Assembly: GCA_934202215.1 (NCBI GenBank)
Contig: CAKPXR010000043.1
Span: 1-11,339 of the forward strand
DNA length: 11,339 bases
Direction: 5' to 3'
DNA from: an uncultured Veillonella sp.
Lineage (GTDB): Bacteria > Bacillota > Negativicutes > Veillonellales > Veillonellaceae
Positions 11,308-11,339 of this stretch are shown here, in pieces. The translations under genes and the position numbers were made by a program. The first letter of the stretch is position 1. Each line of letters opens with the position of its first letter. Below the pieces are notes generated by a model. The model was given only the letters and a program-made list of their open reading frames with translations. It had not been told where the DNA came from and did no database searches.

Positions 11308-11339
11308 ATTATGACTAGACGGTGGCTGAGCCATTCGAT
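11308..11339 (+). ncRNA. Possible 5' end of a structured RNA (RNase P RNA candidate), partial
   Basis: Just downstream of the extended -10 element the sequence becomes GC-richer and reads TGACTAGACGGTGGCTG at 11310-11326. Compared from memory with the 5' end of E. coli RNase P RNA (TGACCAGACAGTCGCCG), 13 of 17 positions agree, and the distance from the promoter suits a mature or near-mature RNA 5' end. The only ATG here (11311) has no ribosome binding site and would lie about 3 nt from the transcription start, which argues against a protein start. Only about 30 nt are visible, so P1/P2 pairing cannot be tested. Alternatives are another leader RNA or a leaderless reading frame starting MTRRWLSHS. 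Confidence 0.35.

Noticed and set aside
11301..11310. AT dinucleotide run as a repeat element
   Set aside because: The run is only about ten bases and is explained by the AT-rich DNA around the promoter; no copies elsewhere in the window suggest a repeat family.
11311..11339. Start of a downstream protein gene (MTRRWLSHS...)
   Set aside because: There is no Shine-Dalgarno site in the AT repeat upstream, and the predicted transcription start is only about 3 nt before the ATG; a non-coding RNA start fits better, although the window ends too soon to be sure.

Overview
The window is a compact stretch of core chromosome with every gene on the + strand. It most likely comes from a Veillonella-like member of the Negativicutes, which are diderm Firmicutes. 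Three things point there: moderately AT-rich DNA with Firmicutes-type Shine-Dalgarno sites and TATAAT promoters; Firmicutes-type housekeeping genes (pcrA-ligA, gatCAB, a DHH-family manganese pyrophosphatase); and an AcrB-like RND efflux pump, which is normally found in cells with an outer membrane. The genus is inferred from this combination and from general sequence resemblance, not from a database search.

Layout. (1) 1-2004: the 3' two thirds of an AcrB/HAE1-type RND transporter, cut by the window edge and closed by a strong terminator. (2) 2160-3101: a monocistronic manganese-dependent inorganic pyrophosphatase (ppaC), with an extended -10 promoter before it and a terminator after it. (3) 3206-7425: pcrA and ligA, the UvrD-family helicase and the NAD+-dependent DNA ligase, 26 bp apart and probably one transcript. 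(4) 7500-10707: gatC-gatA-gatB, the three subunits of the tRNA-dependent amidotransferase, with their own promoter just before gatC, tight translational coupling, and two hairpins after gatB. (5) 10876-11292: a small gene for an unrecognised protein with a hydrophilic N-terminal half and a C-terminal two-helix membrane hairpin, under its own extended -10 promoter. (6) 11292-11339: another extended -10 promoter, overlapping the stop codon of that gene, and the first ~30 nt of a transcript. This has no Shine-Dalgarno site and resembles the 5' end of type A RNase P RNA.

The genes cover efflux, pyrophosphate removal (which drives nucleic acid and aminoacyl-tRNA synthesis), DNA repair/replication and tRNA charging. 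No intergenic gap exceeds about 170 bp. I see no mobile element, CRISPR array, prophage or anomalous island. I do not think a novel multi-gene system is present; the least explained parts are the small membrane protein and the putative RNA start at the right edge.
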